Shown piece after piece: positions 49,026-58,587 of a DNA stretch of 64,000 bases. The position numbers and the translations under genes are program-made. The notes under the pieces are model-generated. The model was given only the letters and a program-made list of their open reading frames with translations. It made no database searches and was not told where the DNA came from. The first letter of the stretch is position 1, and the number at the start of each line of letters is the position of its first letter. Source of the DNA: Actinomycetes bacterium (GTDB lineage Bacteria; Actinomycetota; Thermoleophilia; Solirubrobacterales; JACPNS01); the NCBI GenBank assembly GCA_023404495.1, contig JAEYBE010000051.1:34054-98053 (forward strand), read 5' to 3'.

Positions 49026-50918
49026 ATGAACTGGTTAGCGGCAGTCACAGCCCCCGTTGAGAGCGCCCCTGCAGCGGGCGCGGAGCTACAGCAGGTCGTG
49101 ATCGGCGGCATCGCCGTCTCGATCTGGATGACGTTCGTTCTGGTGCTCGGGCTTCGCCACCGCGCCGGCACAAGCGATCTGCTCCAGCGAACCGGCGATG
49201 CGCTCGAGCGGCGCACCAAGCTGCCCGGTTGGGCAATCCTGCCGTATCTCGTGGCGATGCTCGCGCTCGCCCTCGCTGGCGTGGGATTTGTCTGGGACGT
49301 CTCGCTGCACCTGGACTCAGGCCGCGACGCGGGGCCGTTCGCCAACCCCTCGCACTACCTGCTGATCGTCGGGGTCGTTCTCTTCTTCACGGCCGGCTGG
49401 CTCGCCGTCGTGATGCCAAAGGGACACGCCGCCGGCGAGGCGGCAGTGCGCATCGGCCACGAGTGGTACGCGCCGGCCGGCGGAGTGGCGATGTTCGCCT
49501 GTGGGACGCTCGCGCTCGTCGGCTTTGCCGCGGACGACGTGTGGCACCGCCTCTTCGGACAGGACGTGACGCTCTGGGGTCCGACCCACCTGATGATGAT
49601 CACCGGCGGCGTGCTGGTGCTCTTCAGCTCGTTCGTACTGATGCGCGAGGGCATGCGCACCAAGCGCACCCCGCGCACACGCGAGCAGCGCCGCGCCGAC
49701 GCGGCGGCCGGAAAGCGCAAGAGCCCGGTCTCAATGATCAGCACCGCGTTGCTCCTGGGCGGCGCGCTGACCGGCATGACGCTCGCTTACCAACAGGAGT
49801 TCTCCTTCGGCTTTCCGCAGTTTCGTTTGCTCTACCACCCGATCCTGATCGCCTTCTCCTCCGCCCTCGTGCTGACCGCGGCGCGCACGCTCTACGGTCG
49901 CGGCGGCGCGCTGGTCGCGGCGGCCGGTGCGCTGTTCTTGAACGGACTGCTTTCGGCGATCGTCGTCTTCGGCTTTGGCGAACTGACCCTGCACTTCCCG
50001 CTCTACATCGCCGCGGCGCTGCTCGTCGAGGTGGCGGCGCTGATCGCGCTGCCACGCGGGCGCTACTGGTTTGCGGCCGTTTCGGCGCTGCTGATCGGCT
50101 CGCTCGGGACGCTCGCTGAATTCGGCTGGAGCCACGTTTGGATGCCGCTGCCGTGGCCCGCTCACCTCCTGCCCACCGCGATTACCGCCTCACTGCTCGC
50201 GGCCGGGTGCGGCGCGGTGCTTGGCAGCTTCTTCGGCACGACGCTGACCGCCCAGCCCGATAGCCGATTGCTGGGCCGCCGCGCAGCCTGGGCACCGATC
50301 GGCGCGATCGCGGTGTTCACCGTGATGATGGCGGCGATGATCCCGCAGAGCTCTCCCGCGGGCCTGACTGCCGCGGTGAAGCTTGATGAAGTGCGCAGCG
50401 AGCCGGGTCGCCTCGTCAACGCAACTGTCACCTACAGCGACAAGTCTTTCGGTGAGGGTGCCGATTGGTTCGAGGGCTTCGCCTGGCAGGGGGACGGCCA
50501 CGCGATCACCGCCCCGATGCGGCGAGTCGCTCCCGGCGTGTGGACCACGAGCAAGCCGCTGCCGGTCGACGGAACCTGGAAGGCCGCCGTGCGCATGCAC
50601 CGCGGCAACACGATGGGAGCGGTGCCGCTCTACGTGCCGGCCGACGCCGCGCTGAAGCTCCCCGCCGTGCCGGCACTCGAATCGTTCACGCGCCCGGTCA
50701 CGATGGATCGCAAGCTGATGCAGCGCGAGCGCCGCGACGACGTCCCGGGCTACCTCTTCGCGCTCGGCAGCGCGATCGTCGCCCTGATCACGATCTCACT
50801 GATTCTGCTGCTCGGGTGGGCATTGCTGCGCGTCGCGCGCGGCGGACCGCTCTCGGCGCAGAGTGCGGCGGCGAAGCCGGCCGAAGGCCGATCACCCCTC
50901 GTCGGCGGCGCGGCCTAG
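49026..50918 (+). CDS. Large polytopic membrane protein with C-terminal extracytoplasmic domain
   Basis: The 630-residue protein has about 12 hydrophobic segments. The first part has conserved-looking histidines in helices (FANPSHYLLIVGVVLFF, DDVWHRLFG, GPTHLMMITGG) that could bind haem or metal. Residues about 452-560 (SSPAGLTAAVKLDEVRSEPG to LYVPADAALKLP) form an extracytoplasmic beta domain of the YtkA/FixH type, with WTTSKPLPVDGTWKAAV, before a last membrane helix. I do not recognise the whole architecture. A copper or haem role is a guess from the histidines and the beta domain. A TetR-type operator lies just before the start. Confidence 0.75.
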   Translation: MNWLAAVTAPVESAPAAGAELQQVVIGGIAVSIWMTFVLVLGLRHRAGTSDLLQRTGDALERRTKLPGWAILPYLVAMLALALAGVGFVWDVSLHLDSGRDAGPFANPSHYLLIVGVVLFFTAGWLAVVMPKGHAAGEAAVRIGHEWYAPAGGVAMFACGTLALVGFAADDVWHRLFGQDVTLWGPTHLMMITGGVLVLFSSFVLMREGMRTKRTPRTREQRRADAAAGKRKSPVSMISTALLLGGALTGMTLAYQQEFSFGFPQFRLLYHPILIAFSSALVLTAARTLYGRGGALVAAAGALFLNGLLSAIVVFGFGELTLHFPLYIAAALLVEVAALIALPRGRYWFAAVSALLIGSLGTLAEFGWSHVWMPLPWPAHLLPTAITASLLAAGCGAVLGSFFGTTLTAQPDSRLLGRRAAWAPIGAIAVFTVMMAAMIPQSSPAGLTAAVKLDEVRSEPGRLVNATVTYSDKSFGEGADWFEGFAWQGDGHAITAPMRRVAPGVWTTSKPLPVDGTWKAAVRMHRGNTMGAVPLYVPADAALKLPAVPALESFTRPVTMDRKLMQRERRDDVPGYLFALGSAIVALITISLILLLGWALLRVARGGPLSAQSAAAKPAEGRSPLVGGAA

Positions 50919-50946
50919 CGGCCAGCGGGGATGTAGCGTCCACGCC

Positions 50947-51504
50947 ATGACTGGGCGTGGGCGCTACAGAACTTTTGCGGCGATCGACCCGCCTGCTGTG
51001 CTCGCGGCAGAACTCGTTGCCTGGGCTCGCGACCAGCGCGCCGGTGCGCAGGCAATGCGGGTCCTCGCCGCAGACTCGCTGCATCTGACGCTGGCGTTTC
51101 TGGGAGAGCGCTCGGCCGCTGAAGTTGAGAGGATCGGCGAGTCATTGGCGATCGCCGCCGGTCATGCCGGTCGCGTTCACGAGCTCGTGGTCGGCGAGCC
51201 GCTCCTACTGCCACAACGCCGGCCGCGCGTGCTCGCTGCTTCGATCGACGATCCCGGCGGCGAACTCGCGGATCTCCACCACGCGATCGCTGAAGCACTG
51301 TCAATTGCAGTTGGGTGGGCCGAGCCACGCGCCTTTCGCCCGCACGTGACGCTCGCGCGCTTCGGCCGCGATGGGAGAGCGCCGCGCGAGCTCGGCCCGC
51401 TCCCGGCCGGCAATTTTGCCGCCGACGAGATCGTCCTCTACCGCTCGCACCTGGAGCAATCGGGGGCGCGCTACGAGGAGCTTGAGCGAATCGCTCTGCG
51501 CTGA
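50947..51504 (+). CDS. thpR: RNA 2',3'-cyclic phosphodiesterase (2H superfamily)
   Basis: The 185-residue protein has the two HxT motifs of the 2H phosphoesterase superfamily: HLTLAF (H46, T48) and RPHVTLARF (H133). These form the twin catalytic site that opens 2',3'-cyclic phosphates in RNA; the ThpR/LigT group fits length and motif spacing. ATG 50947 is 28 nt downstream of the previous stop. No partner gene is linked. The substrate in this host is not known. Confidence 0.9.
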   Translation: MTGRGRYRTFAAIDPPAVLAAELVAWARDQRAGAQAMRVLAADSLHLTLAFLGERSAAEVERIGESLAIAAGHAGRVHELVVGEPLLLPQRRPRVLAASIDDPGGELADLHHAIAEALSIAVGWAEPRAFRPHVTLARFGRDGRAPRELGPLPAGNFAADEIVLYRSHLEQSGARYEELERIALR

Positions 51505-51508
51505 GCGC

Positions 51509-54268
51509 CTAGCCGGTGTTGCGCAGTCCGCCGGCGATTCCATTGACGGCCAACAACGAGATGCGCCGCAGCAGCGGACTCTCGTCGGCGTCCGGCGACG
51601 CGCGCAGCTGGCCGAGCAGTTCGATCTGCACGTACGAGAGCGGATCGACATACGGATTGCGACGATTGATCGAGGCCTGCAGAATCGGCGAGGAGTCGAG
51701 CAGCCGCGAACCGCCGCGCAGCGAGGTCAGCTCGTTCGTGGTCAGTTCGAACTCGCGCTCGATCGTCTGCCAGATTCGCTCGCGCGCATCCGCGTTGTCC
51801 CACAGGTCGAAGTAGCGCCGGGCGATTGCGAAGTCGGCCTTGGCGCAGGCCATCTCCGCGTTGCTGATCAGCGCCTCGAAGAAGGGCCACTCGGCGGTCA
51901 TGCGTGCAAGCTCCTCGCTCGAATAGCGCTCGCGCGCCGCGGCAAGAGCGCTCCCCAAGCCGTACCAGGCCGGAAGGATCACGCGAGCCTGCGTCCAGGA
52001 GAAGACCCACGGAATCGCTCGCAGGTCGGCGATCCCCGCGGCAGCGCTCCTCCGCGCGGGGCGCGAGCCGAGCTGGAGCTGCGAGATCTGATCGACCGGG
52101 GTGACGTTCATGAAGCATTCGACGAAGTCCGGGTCCTCGTAGACGAGCGCGCGGTAGGCGGCCGCTGAGGTCTCGGCCATCAAGTCGAGAATCGCGTCGG
52201 CGCGCTCGATCGTCTCGGCGGCCACCGCCGGCTGGCGCTGGGTCATCGAAACGAGCGTCGCCCCGGCAGCCAGTTCCAGTTCTCGGTGGGCGATCTCGGT
52301 GACCGCATACTTGGCCGCCATCACTTCGCCCTGTTCGGTCATCTTCAGCCGACCGTCAACCGCCCCCGGCGGCAGCGAGAGGATCGCGCGGCGGGTGGGA
52401 CCGCCGCCACGGCCGACGACGCCGCCGCGGCCGTGGAAGAACAGCCACGAAACGTCGTGCGCGCGAAACACCTCGACCATTGCGAGTTGCGCGCGGTATG
52501 CGGCCCAGCTCGAAGCGACGTACCCGACATCCTTGTTGGAATCGGAGTAGCCGACCATCACTTCCTGCACGTCGTCCATTGCCGCGAGCGCACGTCGATA
52601 GCACGGCGTCTCGAGCAACACGGTCATGATCTCGGCCGAAGCCGCAAGGCTCGCGCCCGATTCGAACAATGGCGCGATCCGCAGTTCCGCCTCCGTTCCG
52701 CCGGCCCGGCTCATCGTCGATTCCTTCATCAGCAGCAGCACTTCGAGCACATCGGCCGCCTCCTCAACTCCGCTGATCACGTAGGTGAGCACGGCGCCGC
52801 GGTGGCGTCCTTCGATCGCGCGCTCGATCATCCGAAAAGTCTCGATCGTCTCGCGAGTCTGATCGCTGAATCCGCTGACGTCCTGCGGGATCAACGGCCG
52901 GTGATTCTCGATCTCACGCTCGAGCAGCGCACGGCGCTCCGCCTCGGGAAGCGCCCCATAGTCGTTCTCAATACCGAGCTCGGCGAGCACCTCGGCGAGG
53001 GCCGCGCGGTGACGCCTGGCGTGCTGGCGGATATCGACCTTCGCGAAATGAAATCCGAAGACCTCGACCTGCCGGATCACGTCATGGATGTCACCTCCGG
53101 CCGCGAGCTCGCCGCGATCGGCAAGCAGGACGTCGCGCACGGCGCGCAGGTCCGCCAGTAGCTCGCCGGCGTGCTCATAGCCGCCAGGATCGTCCGCGCG
53201 AGTCGCCTCGATGCGACGCGCGAGCAGAGTGAAAACGCGGCGATACGGCTCGCGCGGATTGCGTTCCTGGAGTTCGGCGGCGAGGTCCGGGAAGCGCCCA
53301 GCATTCTGCTCGAGCAACGGGGCCAGCTCGATCGCCCGGTGCCCCTGCTGCTCGGCGAACGACGCGCGCTCGGCCAGCAGCTCGACGCGAGCTTGGAGAA
53401 AATGCAGGCACTGGTCGCGCATCAGCTCCAGCGCCGCCACGGTCGTCTGCGGCGTGACGAATGGGTTTCCGTCGCGATCGCCGCCGATCCACGAGCCCAT
53501 GCGCAGCACGCGAGGTACCTCCGCCGCACCGCTGTCGGATTCGGCGTCGGGGAATACTTCAGTTACGGCGGCTTCGAGGTCGCGATAGATCGCCGGCACG
53601 ACATCACCGAGCGTCGAGTTGAAGTACGCGAGTCCCGAGCGGACTTCATCGAGCACGGTCGGAAACACCGCGCGCACCTCGTCCGACCCCCAAAGCTCGT
53701 GAATCGTCGCCGCCAGCCGGCGCCTGATGTCAACTTCGTCGTCAGCCAGCGCGGGGCGTTCGTCGAGGTCGCGCAGCAGGTGAAAGATTCGCGCCTGCTT
53801 GGCGATGATCGTGCGGCGACGCGCCTCCGTCGGGTGCGCCGTCATCACAAGATCGATCTTGACGTCGTTGAGCAGCTCGGCCAGTCGATCGGCCGATCCG
53901 GCGTACGTGGCGAGTTGCCCGACCGCCTCGCGAATCGATCCGGTACGCGGATTGGGCCTGGCGGCCGCTTCGCGCGCGCGCAGGCGCCGCACCCTGTCGT
54001 TGTCCTCGGCGAGGTTGATCAGCTGGAACCAGCGCGTCAACGAACGAACAAGCAGTTCGGTCATGCGCGGCGAGAGGCCGGACACAAGTTCCTGAAGCTC
54101 GAGCGGCGCGCTCAGGTCGTCGTCGCGGGACCGTTTCGCGAGCTCCACCGCCCTGCGGTGGAGGTCGATCGCCGATTCGCCCTCGCTGCTCTCGACGACC
54201 TCAGCGAGTACGTCGGTGAGTAGGCGGACATCGCGCTCGAAACCGCTGTCTGATTGTTCGCTGCTCAT
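51509..54268 (-). CDS. ppc: Phosphoenolpyruvate carboxylase
   Basis: PEP carboxylase makes oxaloacetate from PEP and bicarbonate, refilling the TCA cycle. The 919-residue protein has the catalytic LVMTAHPTEARRRTIIAKQ (the TAHPTE histidine) and FHGRGGVVGRGGGP, where the second catalytic histidine and glycine-rich loop sit, and ends ASINRRNPYVDPLSYVQIE, ...RNTG, the invariant tail. Length is standard. ATG 54268 was chosen over GTG 54286, with the caution that neither has a good Shine-Dalgarno. It is tail-to-tail with the phosphodiesterase gene, 4 nt apart. Confidence 0.96.
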   Translation of the reverse strand: MSSEQSDSGFERDVRLLTDVLAEVVESSEGESAIDLHRRAVELAKRSRDDDLSAPLELQELVSGLSPRMTELLVRSLTRWFQLINLAEDNDRVRRLRAREAAARPNPRTGSIREAVGQLATYAGSADRLAELLNDVKIDLVMTAHPTEARRRTIIAKQARIFHLLRDLDERPALADDEVDIRRRLAATIHELWGSDEVRAVFPTVLDEVRSGLAYFNSTLGDVVPAIYRDLEAAVTEVFPDAESDSGAAEVPRVLRMGSWIGGDRDGNPFVTPQTTVAALELMRDQCLHFLQARVELLAERASFAEQQGHRAIELAPLLEQNAGRFPDLAAELQERNPREPYRRVFTLLARRIEATRADDPGGYEHAGELLADLRAVRDVLLADRGELAAGGDIHDVIRQVEVFGFHFAKVDIRQHARRHRAALAEVLAELGIENDYGALPEAERRALLEREIENHRPLIPQDVSGFSDQTRETIETFRMIERAIEGRHRGAVLTYVISGVEEAADVLEVLLLMKESTMSRAGGTEAELRIAPLFESGASLAASAEIMTVLLETPCYRRALAAMDDVQEVMVGYSDSNKDVGYVASSWAAYRAQLAMVEVFRAHDVSWLFFHGRGGVVGRGGGPTRRAILSLPPGAVDGRLKMTEQGEVMAAKYAVTEIAHRELELAAGATLVSMTQRQPAVAAETIERADAILDLMAETSAAAYRALVYEDPDFVECFMNVTPVDQISQLQLGSRPARRSAAAGIADLRAIPWVFSWTQARVILPAWYGLGSALAAARERYSSEELARMTAEWPFFEALISNAEMACAKADFAIARRYFDLWDNADARERIWQTIEREFELTTNELTSLRGGSRLLDSSPILQASINRRNPYVDPLSYVQIELLGQLRASPDADESPLLRRISLLAVNGIAGGLRNTG

Positions 54269-54320
54269 CGCGGGTGAGCTTGTCACACACGCGGTGGGCT
54301 CCGTGTATCCGATTGGAGAA

Positions 54321-55391
54321 TCAGACAGCGGTGGTTTGCGCCGTACCGGTGGTGCGGCGCTTGACCTCTTCGCGCACGATCGGGGCCACTTTGGTGCCGA
54401 GCAGTTCGATCGACTTCATCGCGACGTCGTGCGGCATGCGCCCGACGCTGCCCTGCGCAAGGAAGCGGGTGTTGCCAAACAGCTCGTGCTCGCGCAGGAT
54501 CTTTTCGGCAATAGCCTCGGGCTCGCCGAGCCAAGGGATGCCGTCGCCGGCGATGCGCTGGTCGAAGCCCGCGCGATCCATCGGCGGCCAGCCGCGCTCG
54601 CGGCCGATCTTGTTCATCATCCCCGAGTAGTACTCGTAGTAGTCGTCGGCCATGCTCGGCGACTCACTCACAAAGACGTGCGAGTTGATCGCCAGCGGCA
54701 GCGCGCCGTGGCCGGCCTGCTCGGAGGCCTGCCGGTAGATATCGACAAATGGCTTGAAGCGATCGGGAGTGCCGCCGATGATCGCGATCGTCAGCGGCAG
54801 TCCGAGCAGCCCTGCGCGCACGACGGATTCTGGCGATCCGCCGACCGCGATCCAGACCGGCAGCGGGTCCTGCAGGGCCCGCGGGAAGACGCCCCGGTTG
54901 TCGATGTCCGGACGGTGCTTGCCCTGCCAGGTGACGTACTCGTTCTCGCGCACGTTGAGCAGCAGCTCGAGGTGTTCAGTGAAGAGCTCGTCGTAGTCGT
55001 CGAGCGACTGTCCGAACAGCGGGAAGGTCTCAGTGAATGAGCCGCGCCCGGCCATGATCTCGGCGCGCCCGCCGCTGATCAGGTCGACCGTGGCGAACTC
55101 TTCGTAGACGCGCACGGGATCGGCGCTGCTGAGCACCGTGACGGCGCTGGTCAGGCGGATGTTCTTCGTGCGCGCGGCGATCGCTGCCAGTGCGACGGTC
55201 GGCGAAGAGACCGTGAAGTCCGGGCGGTGGTGTTCGCCCACGCCGAAGACGTCGAGCCCGACCTCGTCGGCGAGCACCGCCTCCTCGATCAGATTCTTCA
55301 TCCGCTCCTGACCGCTGAAGAGGTAGTTGCCTTCGTAGTCGTAGCCGTTGTCGGCAAACGTCACAACACCAATCTCAAAGTGCTCGCTCAT
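54321..55391 (-). CDS. LLM class flavin-dependent oxidoreductase
   Basis: The 356-residue luciferase-like protein has a TIM barrel of this family: EIGVVTFADNGYDYEGNYLF, ADEVGLDVFGVGEHHRPDF, NIRLTSAVTVLSSADPVRVY, DLISGGRAEIMAGRGSF and GGSPESVVRAGLLGLPL. It uses FMN or F420; which one is not readable. A 26-bp palindrome at 55405-55430 overlaps its promoter, so it is probably induced by a ligand. ATG 55391 begins the first strand, and the longer open frame was rejected because it continues through the operator. Confidence 0.9.
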   Translation of the reverse strand: MSEHFEIGVVTFADNGYDYEGNYLFSGQERMKNLIEEAVLADEVGLDVFGVGEHHRPDFTVSSPTVALAAIAARTKNIRLTSAVTVLSSADPVRVYEEFATVDLISGGRAEIMAGRGSFTETFPLFGQSLDDYDELFTEHLELLLNVRENEYVTWQGKHRPDIDNRGVFPRALQDPLPVWIAVGGSPESVVRAGLLGLPLTIAIIGGTPDRFKPFVDIYRQASEQAGHGALPLAINSHVFVSESPSMADDYYEYYSGMMNKIGRERGWPPMDRAGFDQRIAGDGIPWLGEPEAIAEKILREHELFGNTRFLAQGSVGRMPHDVAMKSIELLGTKVAPIVREEVKRRTTGTAQTTAV

Positions 55392-55404
55392 GCGCGCATC
55401 ATAG

Positions 55405-55430
55405 CACAACCGGACTTTAGTCCGTTTGTG
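55405..55430. promoter_or_regulatory. 26-bp operator-like palindrome upstream of the LLM gene
   Basis: CACAACCGGACT and AGTCCGTTTGTG pair around a central TT, with one mismatched pair (C/T) out of 12. It lies 14 nt upstream of the ATG of the luciferase-like gene on the minus strand, in the gap to the HAD-family gene. Such length and symmetry suit a dimeric TetR- or HxlR-type repressor; no such gene is adjacent. Confidence 0.6.
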
Positions 55431-55542
55431 GCGGGGAGCGTGTTTACGCGAGATTTCTACCAACGGGCTGCCCAACGGGGCAGGCCGTCGGAGGAGAAGC
55501 CGCTTGCCAACGCATCGCTCGCCCTCAACTACCGTCCCAGCC

Positions 55543-56205
55543 ATGCCGGTGCAAGCAGTGATATTCGACATGGACGGCGTGATCGTCGAGTCGGAACACC
55601 TCTGGGATCAAGCCCGCGAGGAGCTCGTCAAGGAGACCGGCGGTCGCTGGGGCGCAAACGCCCAGACCGCGATGATGGGCATGGCCTCGCACGAGTGGTC
55701 GGTCTACGTGCGCGACGTGCTGCGGGTGCCGCTGCCCGCCGAGGAGATCTCCGACCGAGTAGTCGCGCGCCTGAGCGAGCTCTATCGCGCTGAACTGCCA
55801 CTGATCGACGGCGCCGCTCAGGCGCTGAAAGCTGCCGCGCAGGAGTGGCCTGTCGCAATCGCCTCCTCCAGCAACCGCGAGCTGATCGACCTGATCGCCG
55901 ATCTCGCCGACATCGCCGGCCACCTCACCGCCACTGTCTCTTCAGAAGAAGCCGGCCGCGGCAAACCCGCGCCGGACGTCTTTCTGCACGCCGCGGAGGC
56001 GCTCAATGCCCCAGCAGAAGGATGCGTCGTGATCGAAGATTCAGCCAACGGCATCCGCGCCGGCGTCGCCGCCGGCATGCCGGTGATCGCCGCGCCGAAC
56101 CGCGACTTCCCGCCACCGCTCGAAGTGCTCGACCTGGCGACGATCGTCGTCGACCGGGTGGCAGACGTAACTCCGGCGCTGATCGAGAAGGCGGGAAATC
56201 GATGA
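55543..56205 (+). CDS. HAD-superfamily hydrolase (beta-phosphoglucomutase-like)
   Basis: The 220-residue protein has the HAD motifs: FDMDGVIVESE (D9, D11), ASSSNREL, K in GRGKPAPDVFLHAAE, and VIEDSANGIRAGVAAGM. A helical cap (residues about 15-85) fits the phosphatase/phosphomutase class. The substrate is not apparent. ATG 55543 begins right before the first strand. Its stop overlaps the start of the esterase gene (ATGA), forming an operon that goes on to the LLM gene at 56843. Confidence 0.91.
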   Translation: MPVQAVIFDMDGVIVESEHLWDQAREELVKETGGRWGANAQTAMMGMASHEWSVYVRDVLRVPLPAEEISDRVVARLSELYRAELPLIDGAAQALKAAAQEWPVAIASSSNRELIDLIADLADIAGHLTATVSSEEAGRGKPAPDVFLHAAEALNAPAEGCVVIEDSANGIRAGVAAGMPVIAAPNRDFPPPLEVLDLATIVVDRVADVTPALIEKAGNR

Positions 56206-56846
56206 CGCTCGAGTTCATGGAGCGCCCGTCCGACGGACCCGCCACCGGCGCACTCTTCCTGCACCACGGCCGCGGCTCCTGGGAGGGCGACCTGCTGCCG
56301 CTGGCGGATCTGTTCGATCCGCAGCGTCGTCTGCATGTGTTTGCGCCACGTGCGCCGCTCGTGCTCGAGGACGCCCCCGGATTCCACTGGTACACAGTCC
56401 CGCGCGTCGGCTATCCCGACCCGGCGACGTTCGCGGCCGCACGGTCCGCATTGGCAGCGTTTCACGATGACCAACTGGAGCGGATCGCAGTCGCCCCCGA
56501 GCGCGCGGTGCTCGGCGGCTTCTCGATGGGTGCGGTGATGAGCTACACGCTCGCGTTTTCGGCCGATCGCCCCGCCCCCGCCGGCGTGCTGGCGATGTCG
56601 GGCTTCATTCCGGTGCTCGACGACAACAGCTGGCAACCCGAATTCGCCGAGCGCACTCAGACACCGGTTTTCATCGGCCACGGCACGCACGACATGGTGA
56701 TCGACTTCGGCTTCGCCGAGATCGCTCGATCCAAGCTCGAGAACGCCGGCCTTGCGCCGGAGTTCTTCGAGTTCGCTGGTGGCCACGAGATCCCGCCGCA
56801 GGAGATCGGACCCGTCGCCGATTGGCTCGCGCGCGCCCTACCGTGA
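56202..56846 (+). CDS. Phospholipase/carboxylesterase-type alpha/beta hydrolase
   Basis: The 214-residue protein has the triad S108 in GGFSMGAV, D164 in GHGTHD and H195 in AGGHEI, and the oxyanion strand ALFLHHGRGSWEGD. This is the small cytoplasmic carboxylesterase/lysophospholipase-like group. The substrate is unknown. It overlaps the HAD gene upstream (ATGA) and the LLM gene downstream (GTGA). The three are probably translated together. Confidence 0.91.
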   Translation: MTLEFMERPSDGPATGALFLHHGRGSWEGDLLPLADLFDPQRRLHVFAPRAPLVLEDAPGFHWYTVPRVGYPDPATFAAARSALAAFHDDQLERIAVAPERAVLGGFSMGAVMSYTLAFSADRPAPAGVLAMSGFIPVLDDNSWQPEFAERTQTPVFIGHGTHDMVIDFGFAEIARSKLENAGLAPEFFEFAGGHEIPPQEIGPVADWLARALP

Positions 56847-57853
56847 CGCCCGAGTTCAAGCTCAGTGTCCTCGACCAGACGCCGGTCCCCGAGGGCAGCA
56901 GCGGGGCCGACGCTCTGCGCAACACGATCGACCTCGCCAAGCACACCGAGGCGCTCGGCTACCACCGCTATTGGCTGGCCGAGCACCACGGCCTCTCGCT
57001 TGCCGGGCCGGCGCCGGAAGTCTTGATCGGACCGGTCGCCGAGAACACCGAGCGCATCCGGGTCGGGAGCGGCGGCGTGATGCTGCCGCACTACTCGCCG
57101 TTCAAGGTCGCCGAGGTCTTCAGCCTGCTCAGCGGGCTCTACCCGGGGCGGATCGACCTGGCGCTGGGCCGAGCAAGCGGCACCGACCCGATCACCCAGT
57201 TCGCCTTGCAGCGCGACCGTCGCCAGGCCGCGCCCGACGACTTCCCGCAGCAACTGCTCGAGCTGCTCGCCTACCTGCGTCGCGAGATGCCGGAGGATCA
57301 CCCGTTTCACCGGCTGCAGGACGCGCTGCCAGGCGACGAACACCGGCCCGAGGTATGGCTGCTGGGTTCGTCGCCGCAGTCGGCGATCTGGGCTGCCCAG
57401 ATGGGCCTGCCCTACTCCTTTGCCGACTTCATCAACAGCGATGGCGCTCCGATCGCGCACTCGTATCGCGCGAAGTTCGATCCGTCAGCCGAGCTCGCCG
57501 CCCCGCACTCGATGGTCGGGATCTGGACGCTCTGCGCGGAGACCACCGAGGAGGCGCGGCGCCTTGCCTCATCGATCCAGATGTCGATGATGATGCTGCG
57601 CCGCGGGTCGCCGATCAAGGTCCCGCCGGTTGAGCAGGCGCTGGCGTTTCTGAAGTCAGAGGGCCGCGAGCCCGGCGTCAGCCACTCACGGCGGATCGTC
57701 GTCGGCGACCCGCCGAGCGTGCGCGCACAGATTGAAGAAGTCGTCGAGGAATACCGCGCAGACGAAGCCGTGCTCGTGACGATCACGCACGATCACGACG
57801 CGCGCAAGCGTTCCTATGAGTTGGTGGCCGAAGAATTCGGCCTTGCGAGCTAG
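56843..57853 (+). CDS. LLM class flavin-dependent oxidoreductase (MsnO8-like)
   Basis: The 336-residue luciferase-like barrel protein has LSVLDQTPVPEGSSGADALR at the N terminus, then GYHRYWLAEHHGLSLAGPAP, IRVGSGGVMLPHYSPFKVAE, LYPGRIDLALGRASGTDP and WLLGSSPQSAIWAAQMGLPY; this fits the MsnO8 type. GTG 56843 overlaps the esterase stop (GTGA), and the upstream ATG at 56822 would overlap more. The stop overlaps that of the convergent permease gene at CTAG. The HAD-esterase-LLM operon has no obvious shared pathway. Confidence 0.9.
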   Translation: MTPEFKLSVLDQTPVPEGSSGADALRNTIDLAKHTEALGYHRYWLAEHHGLSLAGPAPEVLIGPVAENTERIRVGSGGVMLPHYSPFKVAEVFSLLSGLYPGRIDLALGRASGTDPITQFALQRDRRQAAPDDFPQQLLELLAYLRREMPEDHPFHRLQDALPGDEHRPEVWLLGSSPQSAIWAAQMGLPYSFADFINSDGAPIAHSYRAKFDPSAELAAPHSMVGIWTLCAETTEEARRLASSIQMSMMMLRRGSPIKVPPVEQALAFLKSEGREPGVSHSRRIVVGDPPSVRAQIEEVVEEYRADEAVLVTITHDHDARKRSYELVAEEFGLAS

Positions 57854-58587
57854 TACTCGCTGCGCTGGACGCGCGCGTAGGCCGCGCCCATCAGCACGAT
57901 CAGCCAGATCGCAACGACGACCGCCGACATGCCCACGCTGAAGGCGGCGTCGGGACCCTCCCCGGGATCGCGGGAGGCGACAACGCTCGCGACGATCGGG
58001 AAGAAGGCGTTGCCCAGCGTCTCAGAGACGTATTCCATGATCGCGCCGGCGATCAGCAATCCGGCGAAGTTGAGCACCACAGCCACGGCGATGGCGACGC
58101 CGTTGGAGTTCAAGAACATCCCGATCGCGAGGCTAAGCACGCCGTACAGGAAGCCGGTCATCCACGCGCTGTAGAAGAGGTCGAAATACATCTCGCCGGT
58201 GGCTTCGCGCCCGCCCGCGATCAGCGAGGCGAGCAGGATCATCACGATCGCCGGGAGCGTCAGCGCGGCGACGGTCACGACGAGCGCGGGAACGCGCACA
58301 AACACCAGCTGCCAGCGCGGCCGGCCAGTCATCACCAAGTAACGCATGATGTTCTGGTCGACGTCGTAAGAACCGGCGAGCGCGCCGACCACGATCGCGG
58401 CCAGGACGACGCAGAACATCAACAGACCGGTGCCGTTGTCGATCGCGCCGTAGGCGGTCGCCTTGTCCGAGAAGATCGCCCAGAGCAGCACCCCGGCGCC
58501 GAAGAGGGCGACCCACGCCATCGCTCCCCAGAACGACCCCTTGCGTCCGATCTGCCGGCGGATCTCTGCCGGAATCAAGCTGATCAC
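57850..58587 (-). CDS. ABC-2 type transporter permease
   Basis: The 245-residue protein has six hydrophobic segments, a short basic start (MISLIPAEIRRQIGRKGSFW), GSYDVDQNIMRYLVMTGRPR as a conserved first loop, and REATGEMYFDLFYSAWMTGF. Its fold matches ABC-2 permeases of exporter pairs. GTG 58587 overlaps the stop of the ATPase gene (GTGA). The substrate is unknown. The final stop is shared with that of the LLM gene on the other strand. Confidence 0.87.
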   Translation of the reverse strand: MISLIPAEIRRQIGRKGSFWGAMAWVALFGAGVLLWAIFSDKATAYGAIDNGTGLLMFCVVLAAIVVGALAGSYDVDQNIMRYLVMTGRPRWQLVFVRVPALVVTVAALTLPAIVMILLASLIAGGREATGEMYFDLFYSAWMTGFLYGVLSLAIGMFLNSNGVAIAVAVVLNFAGLLIAGAIMEYVSETLGNAFFPIVASVVASRDPGEGPDAAFSVGMSAVVVAIWLIVLMGAAYARVQRSEY

